63,428 nt of DNA from an uncultured Bellilinea sp. (GTDB lineage Bacteria > Chloroflexota > Anaerolineae > Anaerolineales > Anaerolineaceae). Both the position numbers and the translations under genes were made by a program. The notes below the pieces were generated by a model, which saw nothing but the letters and a program-made list of their open reading frames with translations, searched no databases and was not told the DNA's origin. The stretch lies in assembly GCA_938040735.1 (NCBI GenBank), contig CALHYE010000019.1, positions 1 through 63,428 on the forward strand, in the 5' to 3' direction. Positions 8,164-16,257 of the stretch are shown in pieces. Each line of letters begins with the position of its first letter. Within the stretch, counting starts at the first letter, position 1.

Positions 8164-9714
8164 ATGAGCAATAAGCATCGAAGAAAATGGCAGATTCTGG
8201 TTGGGGTCATGGCGATTTTGTTGCTGAGATGTGTACAACCTGCGCCTCAATCGGATTTTTGGAGGCCGGTTGACGGCGGCAATGGATTGGCTCCATCGAA
8301 TGATTCACGCAAAGGTTCGCCAACGCCCTCTTTATTTTTTACATTACCGCCCACACGAGTTCCCGGCGCTCCCATTTTCACCCCGACCCCAGATCCGCCA
8401 AGGCTGCTGCCCACGCTTCGTTCTGAGCAAGAGGAATACGTGCTTCAACCTGGCGATACCCTTGGCAAGGTGGCCCAAATGTTTAACGTGGACATCCAAA
8501 AGCTGGTTGAGGCCAATCAAATTGCCAATCCAAATCTGGTGCCGGCGGGTTTGAGAGTAATCATTCCTGCGCCTTCTCCGCAACCCCCCGGGCCGTCTTT
8601 CAAGGTGATTCCCGATTCGGAACTGGTGTTCAGCCCGGCGGCTATTCCTTTCGATGTGTTTGCTTTTGTACGCCAGCAGGGGGGGTATCTTTTCTCCTAC
8701 CGCGAAACGCTGGACGACCAACCTTACACGGGCGCGGAAGTGGTCATTCGGGTGGCGCGCGAATACTCGGTCAATCCTCGTTTGTTGTTGGCTGTCTTGG
8801 AGTACCAATCCGGCTGGGTCACTCAGGCGCAGCCGCCGGCGAATACCATGGATTTCCCCATGCGGTTTTATGATCCAAACCGGCGCGGGCTTTACCGCCA
8901 ACTTTCTTGGGCTGCCAATCAACTCAACCGGGGCTATTACCTCTGGAAGGTGAATGGCATTTCTCACTGGCAGCTGGCCGATGGCGGGCTTGTGCCTGCC
9001 GACCCAACGATCAACGCTGCTACGGCGGGGGTTCAACATCTGATGGGTTTGTTGTATTCCCGCAACGAATGGGATTTTGCGGTTGGTCAGGAGGGCATCT
9101 TTGCGGTCTTCGGCCGCTTTTTCGGTTATCCATTTGACTTTGGGATTGAGCCGCTCCTGCCCCCCGACTTAAAGCAGCCTGTCATGCAATTACCCTTTGA
9201 GGAAGGGATCATCTGGTCATTTACGGGTGGTCCTCATGGCGGCTGGGGGGATGGCTCAGCCTGGGCCGCGCTTGATTTTGCCCCTCCAGACAGCGGCTGG
9301 GGGTGTGGAATCAGCAATCAATGGGTGACGGCCGTCGCAGATGGTCTGGTGGTGCGGTCGGAGGTCGGTGTGGTGGTTTTAGATTTGGACGGGGATGGTT
9401 ATGAGCAAACCGGTTGGACGGTTTTGTATCTTCACCTGGCGAATGTTGACCGGGCGAGTCTTGGCATGCGGGTCAAGGCCGGCGACCGGCTTGGACATCC
9501 ATCCTGTGAGGGCGGAGTTTCCAACGGCACCCATGTTCACATCGCCCGAAAATTCAACGGCGAATGGATTCCGGCGGATGGTGCGATTCCGTTCGTGCTG
9601 GACGGCTGGGTTTCCGTTGGGGATGGTGTAGAATATAATGGAATGTTGGTTCGAAATGGAGTTGTTGTTGAAGCGTGGGACCGCCTGCTTCCTGAAAATC
9701 AAATTTCCCGCTAG
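8164..9714 (+). CDS. LysM/M23 peptidase lipoprotein, tandem paralogue 1
   Basis: A 516-residue envelope protein preceded by GGGGGAGG. The N-terminal hydrophobic stretch ends in LLLRC, a weak lipobox. A LysM domain (QPGDTLGKVAQMF, residues about 93-140) should bind peptidoglycan. A helical middle domain contains YSVNPRLLLAVLEYQSGW, resembling the lytic-transglycosylase core but with Gln215 where the catalytic Glu is expected. The C-terminal M23 (LytM) domain keeps its zinc ligands: His358 (GGPHGGW), Asp371 (ALDFAP) and the HVH pair 457-459. A DLDGDGYE loop (407-414), like a calcium site, is inserted inside the M23 domain. Likely a peptidoglycan endopeptidase; the next two genes are paralogues. 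Confidence 0.88.
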   Translation: MSNKHRRKWQILVGVMAILLLRCVQPAPQSDFWRPVDGGNGLAPSNDSRKGSPTPSLFFTLPPTRVPGAPIFTPTPDPPRLLPTLRSEQEEYVLQPGDTLGKVAQMFNVDIQKLVEANQIANPNLVPAGLRVIIPAPSPQPPGPSFKVIPDSELVFSPAAIPFDVFAFVRQQGGYLFSYRETLDDQPYTGAEVVIRVAREYSVNPRLLLAVLEYQSGWVTQAQPPANTMDFPMRFYDPNRRGLYRQLSWAANQLNRGYYLWKVNGISHWQLADGGLVPADPTINAATAGVQHLMGLLYSRNEWDFAVGQEGIFAVFGRFFGYPFDFGIEPLLPPDLKQPVMQLPFEEGIIWSFTGGPHGGWGDGSAWAALDFAPPDSGWGCGISNQWVTAVADGLVVRSEVGVVVLDLDGDGYEQTGWTVLYLHLANVDRASLGMRVKAGDRLGHPSCEGGVSNGTHVHIARKFNGEWIPADGAIPFVLDGWVSVGDGVEYNGMLVRNGVVVEAWDRLLPENQISR

Positions 9715-11302
9715 ACGCTTTCAAATTGGGGTGGCGCTGGGCGTCTGGCTGCTTTCAATTCTCGCCTGTTCGCAGGGTTATGTTTCGGATTATGACCTGA
9801 CCGCAACGGCATTATTCCCTGTTGGCGGGTCGGGGGGTGGCGCCGGCGATTTGGAGGTTACCGCTTTGCCTTCCGCCCTACAGGGCGGAGATGGAGAAAA
9901 TCTCCCAGTAGCGGTTAATACGCCCAATCAGCCGCAATTTACTCCCTCTCAGCCCGTTTTTACACCCCTGCCGACCCGAAGTACGCCTCTGCCGCCAATT
10001 TTGTATTATACCCAAGCCGGCGATACCCTGCCGGTGGTCGCGGTTCGTTTTGGGGTGCTGCCAGAAGAAATCACTTACCCGGAGCCCGTTCCGCAAACCG
10101 GTCTGATAAACGCCGGAAAACTGCTGATCATCCCCAACCGTCTGGATCAGACCGGGCCGGCTGAATTGCTGCTGCCCGATAGTGAAATTGTGTTTTCACC
10201 CTCAGCGCTGGATTTTGACATCAACGAGACGATCCGCCAGGCAGGCGGCTTTCTCAGTACGTATCGCGAATATCTGGCAGACGGCTGGAAAAGTGGGGGT
10301 GAGGTGATCTATAAGGTTGCGATCGAAAATTCGATCAATCCGCGTCTGCTTTTGGCGTTGGTAGAATATCAGTCGCATTGGGTCTATGGCCAGCCAACCA
10401 ATCTGGCTGAAACGGATTATCCTTTGGGAATGGTTAACTCTGAAAAGAAAGGTCTTTATAAACAACTCAGCTGGGCAGTCCAACAGCTTTCGATTGGGTA
10501 TTACGGCTGGCGCAATGGAATCTTAACGGAAGTCCAGTTTTCGGATGGCAGCCGGGTGCGCCTTGCCCCCGGCTTGAATGCCGGCTCGGTGGCTTTACAA
10601 TATCTCTTCTCCCGTCTATATCCCCAAATCCTGTGGAATGGCGTCTTGGGGGGTGACAATCGCTTTGTGAAACTTTATGAGGAGATGTATGGCAACCCAT
10701 GGGTGCGCGCGCAAGCGGTTGAACCGTTGCTGCCGGTTAACCTGACGCAACCGGAATTGATCCTGCCTTTCCTGCCCGGCCGGGTGTGGAGTTATACGGG
10801 GGGGCCTCATTCGGCATGGGGGCCGGATGGCGCCCGAGCTGCCCTGGATTTTGCCCCCGCCAGCGTGGAGACCGGCTGTAACATTTCCGATGATTGGGCG
10901 ACAGCTGTCGCCAGCGGGTTGGTTGTCCGCACCGATACGGGTGTCGTGGTTTTGGATTTAGATGGGGATGGATACGAACAAACCGGTTGGGCGATTTTGT
11001 ATTTGCATGTTGCCAGCAAAAACCGCGTCAGTGTGGGAACATGGGTGCAGCAAGGCGATCTGATTGGCCATCCTTCCTGTGAGGGGGGTACTTCTACCGG
11101 TACCCATATTCACATTGCGCGCAAGTATAATGGAGAATGGGTTTTGGCAGACGGAGCGTTGCCCTTTGTGTTGGATGGCTGGCGGGCGATTGCCGGTAAA
11201 AATCCTTACGAAGGCAGCCTGATAAAAGATGGACGAGTCATTAATGCCTGTACATGCGGATCCTTTGAAACGCGGATCAGCCGTTTGAGTAGTGGAAACT
11301 AA
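9656..11302 (+). CDS. LysM/M23 peptidase lipoprotein, tandem paralogue 2
   Basis: About 548 residues, same architecture as its neighbours: lipobox LSILAC, long low-complexity linker, LysM (TQAGDTLPVVAVRF), transglycosylase-like helical domain with LLALVEYQSHW (Gln239 at the catalytic Glu position), then M23 with GGPHSAW, ALDFAP, GTHIHIA and the inserted DLDGDGYE loop. The start is uncertain: ATG 9656 or ATG 9638, both inside the previous gene and both without a strong ribosome site, which suggests coupling to upstream translation. The strongest similarity to paralogue 1 is in the C-terminal third, where even the DNA around the DLDGDG loop is nearly the same. Confidence 0.88.
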   Translation: MELLLKRGTACFLKIKFPARRFQIGVALGVWLLSILACSQGYVSDYDLTATALFPVGGSGGGAGDLEVTALPSALQGGDGENLPVAVNTPNQPQFTPSQPVFTPLPTRSTPLPPILYYTQAGDTLPVVAVRFGVLPEEITYPEPVPQTGLINAGKLLIIPNRLDQTGPAELLLPDSEIVFSPSALDFDINETIRQAGGFLSTYREYLADGWKSGGEVIYKVAIENSINPRLLLALVEYQSHWVYGQPTNLAETDYPLGMVNSEKKGLYKQLSWAVQQLSIGYYGWRNGILTEVQFSDGSRVRLAPGLNAGSVALQYLFSRLYPQILWNGVLGGDNRFVKLYEEMYGNPWVRAQAVEPLLPVNLTQPELILPFLPGRVWSYTGGPHSAWGPDGARAALDFAPASVETGCNISDDWATAVASGLVVRTDTGVVVLDLDGDGYEQTGWAILYLHVASKNRVSVGTWVQQGDLIGHPSCEGGTSTGTHIHIARKYNGEWVLADGALPFVLDGWRAIAGKNPYEGSLIKDGRVINACTCGSFETRISRLSSGN

Positions 11303-12782
11303 GCGATCATTGAAGCGGAAAAGTTTCTTTTTACTGGTGATGATATTGAGTCTGACAGCCTGCCTGCCGCAGGTTGAGTTGAATGATTCCGGGGAGGATT
11401 TTTCTTCCATCGTCCTTCCCGCCACACCGGGCGAGGAGGGGCTGCCAACTCCCTTACCAACTCGTGAACCCTATGCTCCCGGGACGCTGGTGGATTACAC
11501 TGCCCAAACCGGGGATACGCTGCCGGCGCTTGCTGCGCATTTCAATACGACCATCCGCGAGATTTTAGAAGCCAACCCCTTTATTCCGCCGGATGCCACG
11601 ACCATGCCGCCGGGAATGCCGATGAAAATTCCCATTTATTATCGTCCGCTGTGGGGCAGCCCTTTCCAGATTCTGCCTGATCCGTTGTTTATCAACGGGC
11701 CGGCTCAAATTGAATTTGATGCAATCTCGTTTGTTAATCAACAACCCGGCTGGTTCAAGGACTATTCGTTTTATCTGGGAAAACAAGACCGCCGCGGCGG
11801 CGAAATGATTCAGTACATTGCCACCGAGTACAGCATCAGTCCGCGATTGTTGCTGGCGATTATTGAATATCAAACCGGGGCTTTAAGCCAGCCTCAACCG
11901 GCTGTAAATATCGAACTTTATCCGCTGGGGTATGCCAATCAATTCAGCAAAGGTTTGGCGCGGCAGTTGTTATGGGCTGCAAACACGCTGAATAATGGCT
12001 ATTACGGCTGGCGGACCGGCCGGTTGGATACAATTCGCCACGTGGATGGCCGGCTGGAAAACCCCGACCCGTGGCAAAATGCCGCCAGTGTGGCGTTACA
12101 TTACTACTTTGCCCAAATTTTTCCCCAAGAGGCTTATGAGTACGCAATCAGCGGCGAGGGATTGCTGCGGGTATACAGCGAATTGTTTGGCGATCCGTGG
12201 ATAGGGGTTGAGCCCCATATTCCCGGCAGTCTCGTCCAGCCTGAAATGAGTTTTCCGTTTCCTGCGGGAAAAACCTGGGCCTTTACCGGCGGACCGCATA
12301 CCGGCTGGGGAGAAGGCGAACCCCTGGCCGCCCTCGATTTTGCGCCCCCCAGCGTGGTGGGTGCTTGCCGTCCAAGCGAACAGCCCGCCGTTGCAGTTGC
12401 CGATGGGGTGATTGCCCGGCGCGGCGATGCGCTGGTGGTGCTGGACCTGGATGGGGATGGCGATGAGCGCACCGGCTGGACGGTGTTCTATCTGCATCTG
12501 GCAAATGATTCGCTGCCGCCGGTTGGAAAACGACTTCGCAAAGGTGAGCCAATTGGATTACCCTCCTGCGAGGGAGGTAAAGCCACGGGTACGCATGTTC
12601 ACGTTGCCCGCAAGTACAACGGCGAGTGGATCCCCGCTTACGGGGCATTACCGTTCAATTTGGAGGGCTGGGTGGCGGCAAGTGGAGATCAGCCCTATCA
12701 GGGTACATTGAGCCGAGCCGGGCGGACTGTTCGGGCTTGCGAATGTTCTGATCGTTCCAGTCAGGTGCAGTCCCAACCATAA
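11292..12782 (+). CDS. LysM/M23 peptidase lipoprotein, tandem paralogue 3
   Basis: A 496-residue protein starting at GTG 11292, overlapping the previous gene by 11 nt. Lipobox LSLTAC is followed by a LysM (TAQTGDTLPALAAHF), the helical middle domain with LLAIIEYQTGA (Gln194 in the Glu position) and the M23 domain with GGPHTGW, ALDFAP, GTHVHVA and loop DLDGDGDE. It is the most divergent of the three in the linker and middle domain. All three keep an apparently active M23 zinc site, so loss of activity does not explain the triplication. It closes the ino1-initiated gene run; a convergent terminator follows. Confidence 0.88.
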   Translation: METKRSLKRKSFFLLVMILSLTACLPQVELNDSGEDFSSIVLPATPGEEGLPTPLPTREPYAPGTLVDYTAQTGDTLPALAAHFNTTIREILEANPFIPPDATTMPPGMPMKIPIYYRPLWGSPFQILPDPLFINGPAQIEFDAISFVNQQPGWFKDYSFYLGKQDRRGGEMIQYIATEYSISPRLLLAIIEYQTGALSQPQPAVNIELYPLGYANQFSKGLARQLLWAANTLNNGYYGWRTGRLDTIRHVDGRLENPDPWQNAASVALHYYFAQIFPQEAYEYAISGEGLLRVYSELFGDPWIGVEPHIPGSLVQPEMSFPFPAGKTWAFTGGPHTGWGEGEPLAALDFAPPSVVGACRPSEQPAVAVADGVIARRGDALVVLDLDGDGDERTGWTVFYLHLANDSLPPVGKRLRKGEPIGLPSCEGGKATGTHVHVARKYNGEWIPAYGALPFNLEGWVAASGDQPYQGTLSRAGRTVRACECSDRSSQVQSQP

Positions 12783-12817
12783 CAAAACAAACGCCCGTTG
12801 AAACTTTCAGCGGGCGT
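12783..12817. terminator. Shared terminator between convergent genes
   Basis: Stem ACGCCCG-T-TGAAA pairing with TTTCA-G-CGGGCGT (12791-12817), with one central mismatch. Read on the minus strand it is followed by TTTGTTTTGTTA, so it mainly terminates the osmC operon; on the plus strand it lacks a T-run but may stop the LysM/M23 operon. Confidence 0.65.
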
Positions 12818-12839
12818 GAGGGTTGAGTGAGTAAAATAG

Positions 12840-13256
12840 CTAGCCCTCTTTGATGACGATTTTGTTCTCGATCGTCACATTATTGCGAATGGTGGCAATC
12901 GAAGGGCAGTATTTTTCTTCAGAAAGCTGCACTGCCCGTTCAACGGCGGCCGGGTCAATGTTTTTGCCGGTAACCACATATTCAATCAGCATGTGGGTGA
13001 TTTTTTTGGGGTGGTCGGCAGCGCGGGTGGCGTGAACCAGCACTTCAAAGGCGGTGACTTCCTGGCGTTTTTTCTTCAGGATGGAGATCACGTCCATGCC
13101 GGTACAACCAGCCACACCGATGGCGATTAGTTCCACCGGACGGAATCCGGATTCGTTCCCGCCAACTTCTTTGAAACTATCCATGACCAGTGAAAAGCCC
13201 GAATCGGAACTGCCTACAAATGTCAGATCACCTTTCCATACGGCTTTGGCTTCCAT
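12840..13256 (-). CDS. OsmC-family peroxiredoxin-like protein
   Basis: A 138-residue protein with the OsmC/Ohr fold signature: the first redox Cys in GVAGCTGMDVISIL and the second in SEEKYCPS, plus RPVELIAIG at the helix start. The family reduces organic hydroperoxides through this Cys pair. The start at 13256 is supported by AGGAGG 8 nt upstream. It is the last gene of a minus-strand run that includes an ECF sigma factor, a zinc anti-sigma factor and a thioredoxin-fold protein, consistent with a role in thiol or peroxide stress. Confidence 0.88.
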   Translation of the reverse strand: MEAKAVWKGDLTFVGSSDSGFSLVMDSFKEVGGNESGFRPVELIAIGVAGCTGMDVISILKKKRQEVTAFEVLVHATRAADHPKKITHMLIEYVVTGKNIDPAAVERAVQLSEEKYCPSIATIRNNVTIENKIVIKEG

Positions 13257-13275
13257 GCGGGGATTCCTCCTGTTT

Positions 13276-13941
13276 TCAAGCTAACGCTTCGCGGATTTTT
13301 TGTACCAGATGACTTTCCGGCACAGCGCCGACAACCTCTCCCTTTCCGCTGTTAATGACCGTATGGGGTACGCCGGAAACATTGAACTGATCGGCCAAAC
13401 TGTTGAACTCCATAGCCTCAATCATTTCAGCCTCTACCATCGGGCTTTCCAGCGCCATTTGGTGCGCCAGCACCACTGCACGCGGACAATAGGGACAGGA
13501 TGGAGTGACAAAAACCTGCAGCAACACCTTCTGGTTAAGGTTGTTCAAAAATTCGCGGGTTTCCGGTGAAAGCCCCGAATCGCGTTTGGAGACGATCAGA
13601 ATATCGTTGATCAGCGAAGTGAATTCATGCCCGGCGGGAATACCGGCATAGCGAATTCCAAAATCATCCAGATTATCCCCCAATTTACCGAGAATGACAA
13701 AACCGGGTGTTTTATCCACGTTGTATTTCTTTGCTAGAGCGGCATCCTCTTTCAGATCAAACACTTGCAGGGTCAGTTTGTCTGAAAGGGAAGTCACCTC
13801 TTCCAGCAACTGTCGGGTATCTTCACAATACTCACAGGGATCATTTGAGTTGCCAAAAAAGATCATCTCAACCGGATGAACCATACCGGCTAAAACATCC
13901 CGCACCTGATTGCGAATTTCATCATCTAATAAATTGCTCAT
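13276..13941 (-). CDS. Thioredoxin-fold protein disulfide oxidoreductase with two CxxC sites
   Basis: A 221-residue protein made of two thioredoxin folds, each with an active-site pair: CEYC in the N-terminal half and CPYC in the C-terminal half, the latter followed by a cis-Pro segment SGVPHTV. This matches the protein disulfide oxidoreductase (glutaredoxin-like PDO) family of thermophiles and anaerobes, which shuttles electrons to protein disulfides and peroxiredoxins in the cytoplasm. ATG 13941 is chosen because GGAGG lies 5 nt upstream; the TTG 12 nt earlier overlaps that site. Its OsmC neighbour 19 nt downstream is a plausible electron acceptor. Confidence 0.88.
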   Translation of the reverse strand: MSNLLDDEIRNQVRDVLAGMVHPVEMIFFGNSNDPCEYCEDTRQLLEEVTSLSDKLTLQVFDLKEDAALAKKYNVDKTPGFVILGKLGDNLDDFGIRYAGIPAGHEFTSLINDILIVSKRDSGLSPETREFLNNLNQKVLLQVFVTPSCPYCPRAVVLAHQMALESPMVEAEMIEAMEFNSLADQFNVSGVPHTVINSGKGEVVGAVPESHLVQKIREALA

Positions 13942-13991
13942 TTTTTCCTCCAAAAATTTTCCATCCTCACGGGATGTTTATCCATATTTTA

Positions 13992-14216
13992 TCAGGTAAA
14001 GCAGCCGCCTTCGCCAAATCCGCATACCGGACATACAAGGTTGAGTAAACCGTCATAGTCCATGATCCCTAATCCGCAAGCCGGACAGGGTTTACCGGGC
14101 TGTGGGCGGCGGAGGCTGTGATTTTGGCTGGGCAGATCGGGTTGCAGCGTGAAAGAAGAAAATTTGTCCTTGTTGCTGTAGAACTTTTTTCGATGCAGAT
14201 GTTCTTCTTCGCCCAT
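13992..14216 (-). CDS. Small zinc-ribbon protein, unknown function
   Basis: A 74-residue protein whose C-terminal half holds two Cys pairs, CPACG and CPVCG, 20 residues apart, in a typical zinc-ribbon arrangement; a further Cys lies near the end (GGCFT). The N-terminal half is charged and has no recognisable domain. It sits between the anti-sigma gene and the thioredoxin-fold gene on the same strand. A purine-rich GGTCAGG precedes the ATG. It may be a redox- or metal-responsive partner of the neighbouring module, but nothing in the sequence proves that. Confidence 0.6.
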   Translation of the reverse strand: MGEEEHLHRKKFYSNKDKFSSFTLQPDLPSQNHSLRRPQPGKPCPACGLGIMDYDGLLNLVCPVCGFGEGGCFT

Positions 14217-14274
14217 CCTGACCGATTGCTCCTAGCTCCGGTTATTTAGATGTACTCCCTGCTATAAAGTTACA

Positions 14275-14535
14275 TTATCCCGGATCGTGGTTCAAAAACT
14301 CTTCAAGGTGCAAGCGGTGAAATAACCGTTGGCGGATTTCCAGTGGCAGCCCTTGATTACCCGGCTGATGCTGGTACAAATCAATCGTCTTCCGCAGGGT
14401 GTTGATGACAATCCGGCAGTTTTCACATTCATTGAGATGTTGTTCAATTTGCCGGCACAACTCCGGGTTTAATTCACCATCTACGAAATCGGAAATGGAG
14501 GAAAGCAACTGCTGACAATCCAGATGATCGCTCAT
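14275..14535 (-). CDS. Zinc-finger anti-sigma factor (ZAS type)
   Basis: An 86-residue protein with the anti-sigma zinc motif HLNECENC (H-x3-C-x2-C) and an upstream Cys in ELCRQIEQ; it begins MSDHLDCQQLL. The family holds its cognate ECF sigma factor inactive and in some members releases it when the zinc thiols oxidise. ATG 14535 overlaps the sigma stop (ATGA) and has GGGAG 5 nt upstream, so the pair is translationally coupled. There is no membrane segment, so it is a soluble cytoplasmic sensor, like RsrA. Confidence 0.85.
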   Translation of the reverse strand: MSDHLDCQQLLSSISDFVDGELNPELCRQIEQHLNECENCRIVINTLRKTIDLYQHQPGNQGLPLEIRQRLFHRLHLEEFLNHDPG

Positions 14536-15152
14536 TTTTGCTCCCATTCTTTGAGCCGCTCGCCGAAATAACGGGACAACTGCTGGCGCAGGAACAGGCG
14601 GGCGCGCAGAAGGCGTGTTTTGACGTTGGTTTCCGTCAAGCCCAGCAATTCGGCAGTTTCCTTAATGGACAAGCCCTCCAGATCGCGCAAAATAAACACA
14701 CCCCGCAAAGTTGCCGGCAAATGTTGGATGGCCTGATCCAGAAAGCGGCGGGATTCTTCGGAAAGCAATTCATCCTCCGGCAAACAACACCAATCCGCCA
14801 GAATTAAACCGTTTGAGGATATTCCCTCTTCTGAGTCTTCTTCTTGAACCGCGGTATCCAGTGCAAGGTCAGGTTTTTGTTTTCGTAAGAGCATTAAAGC
14901 TTCATTGACCGCAATCCGATAAAGCCATGTAGAAAGGCTGGAGCGGCCTTCAAACTCCGGCAGGGCGCGCATGGCTTTGAGAAAGGTTTCTTGTAAAACA
15001 TCCTCGGCATCCTGAGGGTTGTTGGTGAATTTGAGGGCAAGTTTGTAGATTTTTTCGGAGTATAAATCAACCATTCGCGCCAGCTCGTGCCGGTCGCCTT
15101 TTTTCAAGGCTTCCAGCGAAAGGGGTGTTTCCGGGATGCTCTCACCGTTCAT
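14532..15152 (-). CDS. ECF RNA polymerase sigma factor (RpoE-like)
   Basis: A 206-residue sigma-70 family factor with region 2 (YKLALKFTNNPQDAEDVLQETFLKA, then STWLYRIAVN) and region 4 (LPATLRGVFILRDLEGLSIKETAELLGLTETNVKTRL, with the helix-turn-helix). No regions 1 or 3 are present, typical of extracytoplasmic-function factors. The cognate anti-sigma gene follows with an ATGA overlap. The neighbouring thioredoxin-fold and OsmC genes suggest a thiol-stress regulon; a target promoter could not be identified in the window. Confidence 0.92.
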   Translation of the reverse strand: MNGESIPETPLSLEALKKGDRHELARMVDLYSEKIYKLALKFTNNPQDAEDVLQETFLKAMRALPEFEGRSSLSTWLYRIAVNEALMLLRKQKPDLALDTAVQEEDSEEGISSNGLILADWCCLPEDELLSEESRRFLDQAIQHLPATLRGVFILRDLEGLSIKETAELLGLTETNVKTRLLRARLFLRQQLSRYFGERLKEWEQK

Positions 15153-15190
15153 TGGTTAGATGTCCTTTTTTATCAGAAAGTTGCGCGGAA

Positions 15191-16237
15191 TCACGAGAGC
15201 GTCCAGTTGGGCAACACATCCAGGTTGAGGGGATGACGTTCGCCGGCGATGTAATGAAAATAACCGGCAGAGGCAATCATTGCGGCGTTATCGGTGCAAA
15301 GAGAGAGCGGGGGGATATGCACCGGAAATTCTCGCTGGGATAGAAAGGCATTTCGCAAAGCCTCGTTGGCAGAAACACCCCCGGCGACCAGTATCGCTTT
15401 GGCCTGATATACCTTTGCGGCGTGGAAGGTTTTTTGGACAAGGATGTCCACAACGGCGGCTTGAAAACTGGCGGCCAAATCGGGGATGGGCAGGTTGCGC
15501 CCCCGGCTTTCCAGATCGCGCACGGTGCGCAGGACTGCGGTTTTCAAGCCGCTGAAAGAGAAGTTCCAGGTGCCCTCCAGGCGGGCGCGCGGAAAGGTGA
15601 AGGCCTGAGGGTTGCCATCCTGAGCAGCTTTTTGAATGGACGGCCCGCCCGGATAAGGCAGTCCCAGCAGGCGGGCAACTTTATCAAAGGCCTCGCCGGC
15701 AGCGTCATCTAAAGTGCCGCCCAAACGCTGGTATTCGAGATGCTGGCGAATCAAAATCAATTCGGTATGACCGCCGGAAACCAGTAATGCCAGCAGGGGA
15801 AATTCCGGCGGTGAGGGAGGGCTGGGGGTGTCGGCCGGGTACAACCACGCCGAGTAAATATGTCCCTCCAGATGATTGACGCCGATTAACGGCAGGTTTT
15901 GAGCGATGGCGAGTCCCTTTGCCAGATTGACCCCAATCACCAGCGAACCGGCCAGGCCGGGGCCGCGGGTTACGGCAATGGCATCAATATCGGACAACCC
16001 CAAATGCGCCCGCTGCAGAGCCTCGTCCACAATGGCGTAGATGGTGCGGATGTGCTGGCGGGAAGCGACCTCGGGAAATACCCCGCCGTAATGAGCATGG
16101 ATATCTACCTGACTGGCGACAACGCTGGAAAGTAAGGAGCGGCCATTTTCGACTACTGCGGCGGCGGTTTCATCGCAGGAGGTCTCAATCCCCAGAACTC
16201 TGGCGGAAGACAGATCAGAAGAAAATCGGCTCATCAT
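15191..16237 (-). CDS. tsaD: tRNA threonylcarbamoyladenosine synthesis protein TsaD
   Basis: A 348-residue ASKHA-fold enzyme that transfers the threonylcarbamoyl group to A37 of ANN-decoding tRNAs. Signature blocks: GIETSCDETAAAVV (phosphate loop), SRQHIRTI, the metal-binding NHLEGH, LVSGGHTELIL, and C-terminal VAGGVSANEALR. Length is normal. Two adjacent ATG codons (16237 and 16234) are possible starts; no clear ribosome site. It lies 38 nt upstream of the ECF sigma gene in the same direction and may be co-transcribed with it. Confidence 0.95.
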   Translation of the reverse strand: MMSRFSSDLSSARVLGIETSCDETAAAVVENGRSLLSSVVASQVDIHAHYGGVFPEVASRQHIRTIYAIVDEALQRAHLGLSDIDAIAVTRGPGLAGSLVIGVNLAKGLAIAQNLPLIGVNHLEGHIYSAWLYPADTPSPPSPPEFPLLALLVSGGHTELILIRQHLEYQRLGGTLDDAAGEAFDKVARLLGLPYPGGPSIQKAAQDGNPQAFTFPRARLEGTWNFSFSGLKTAVLRTVRDLESRGRNLPIPDLAASFQAAVVDILVQKTFHAAKVYQAKAILVAGGVSANEALRNAFLSQREFPVHIPPLSLCTDNAAMIASAGYFHYIAGERHPLNLDVLPNWTLS

Positions 16238-16257
16238 GTCTGATTTATACCACAGGT

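Noticed and set aside
8344-9039. 231-residue minus-strand open frame opposite LysM/M23 paralogue 1
   Set aside because: Basic, low-complexity composition and full overlap with a well-supported gene.
12791-12817. Possible integration or recombination site at the convergent inverted repeat
   Set aside because: Its position between two stop codons and the T-rich minus-strand tail fit an ordinary shared terminator.
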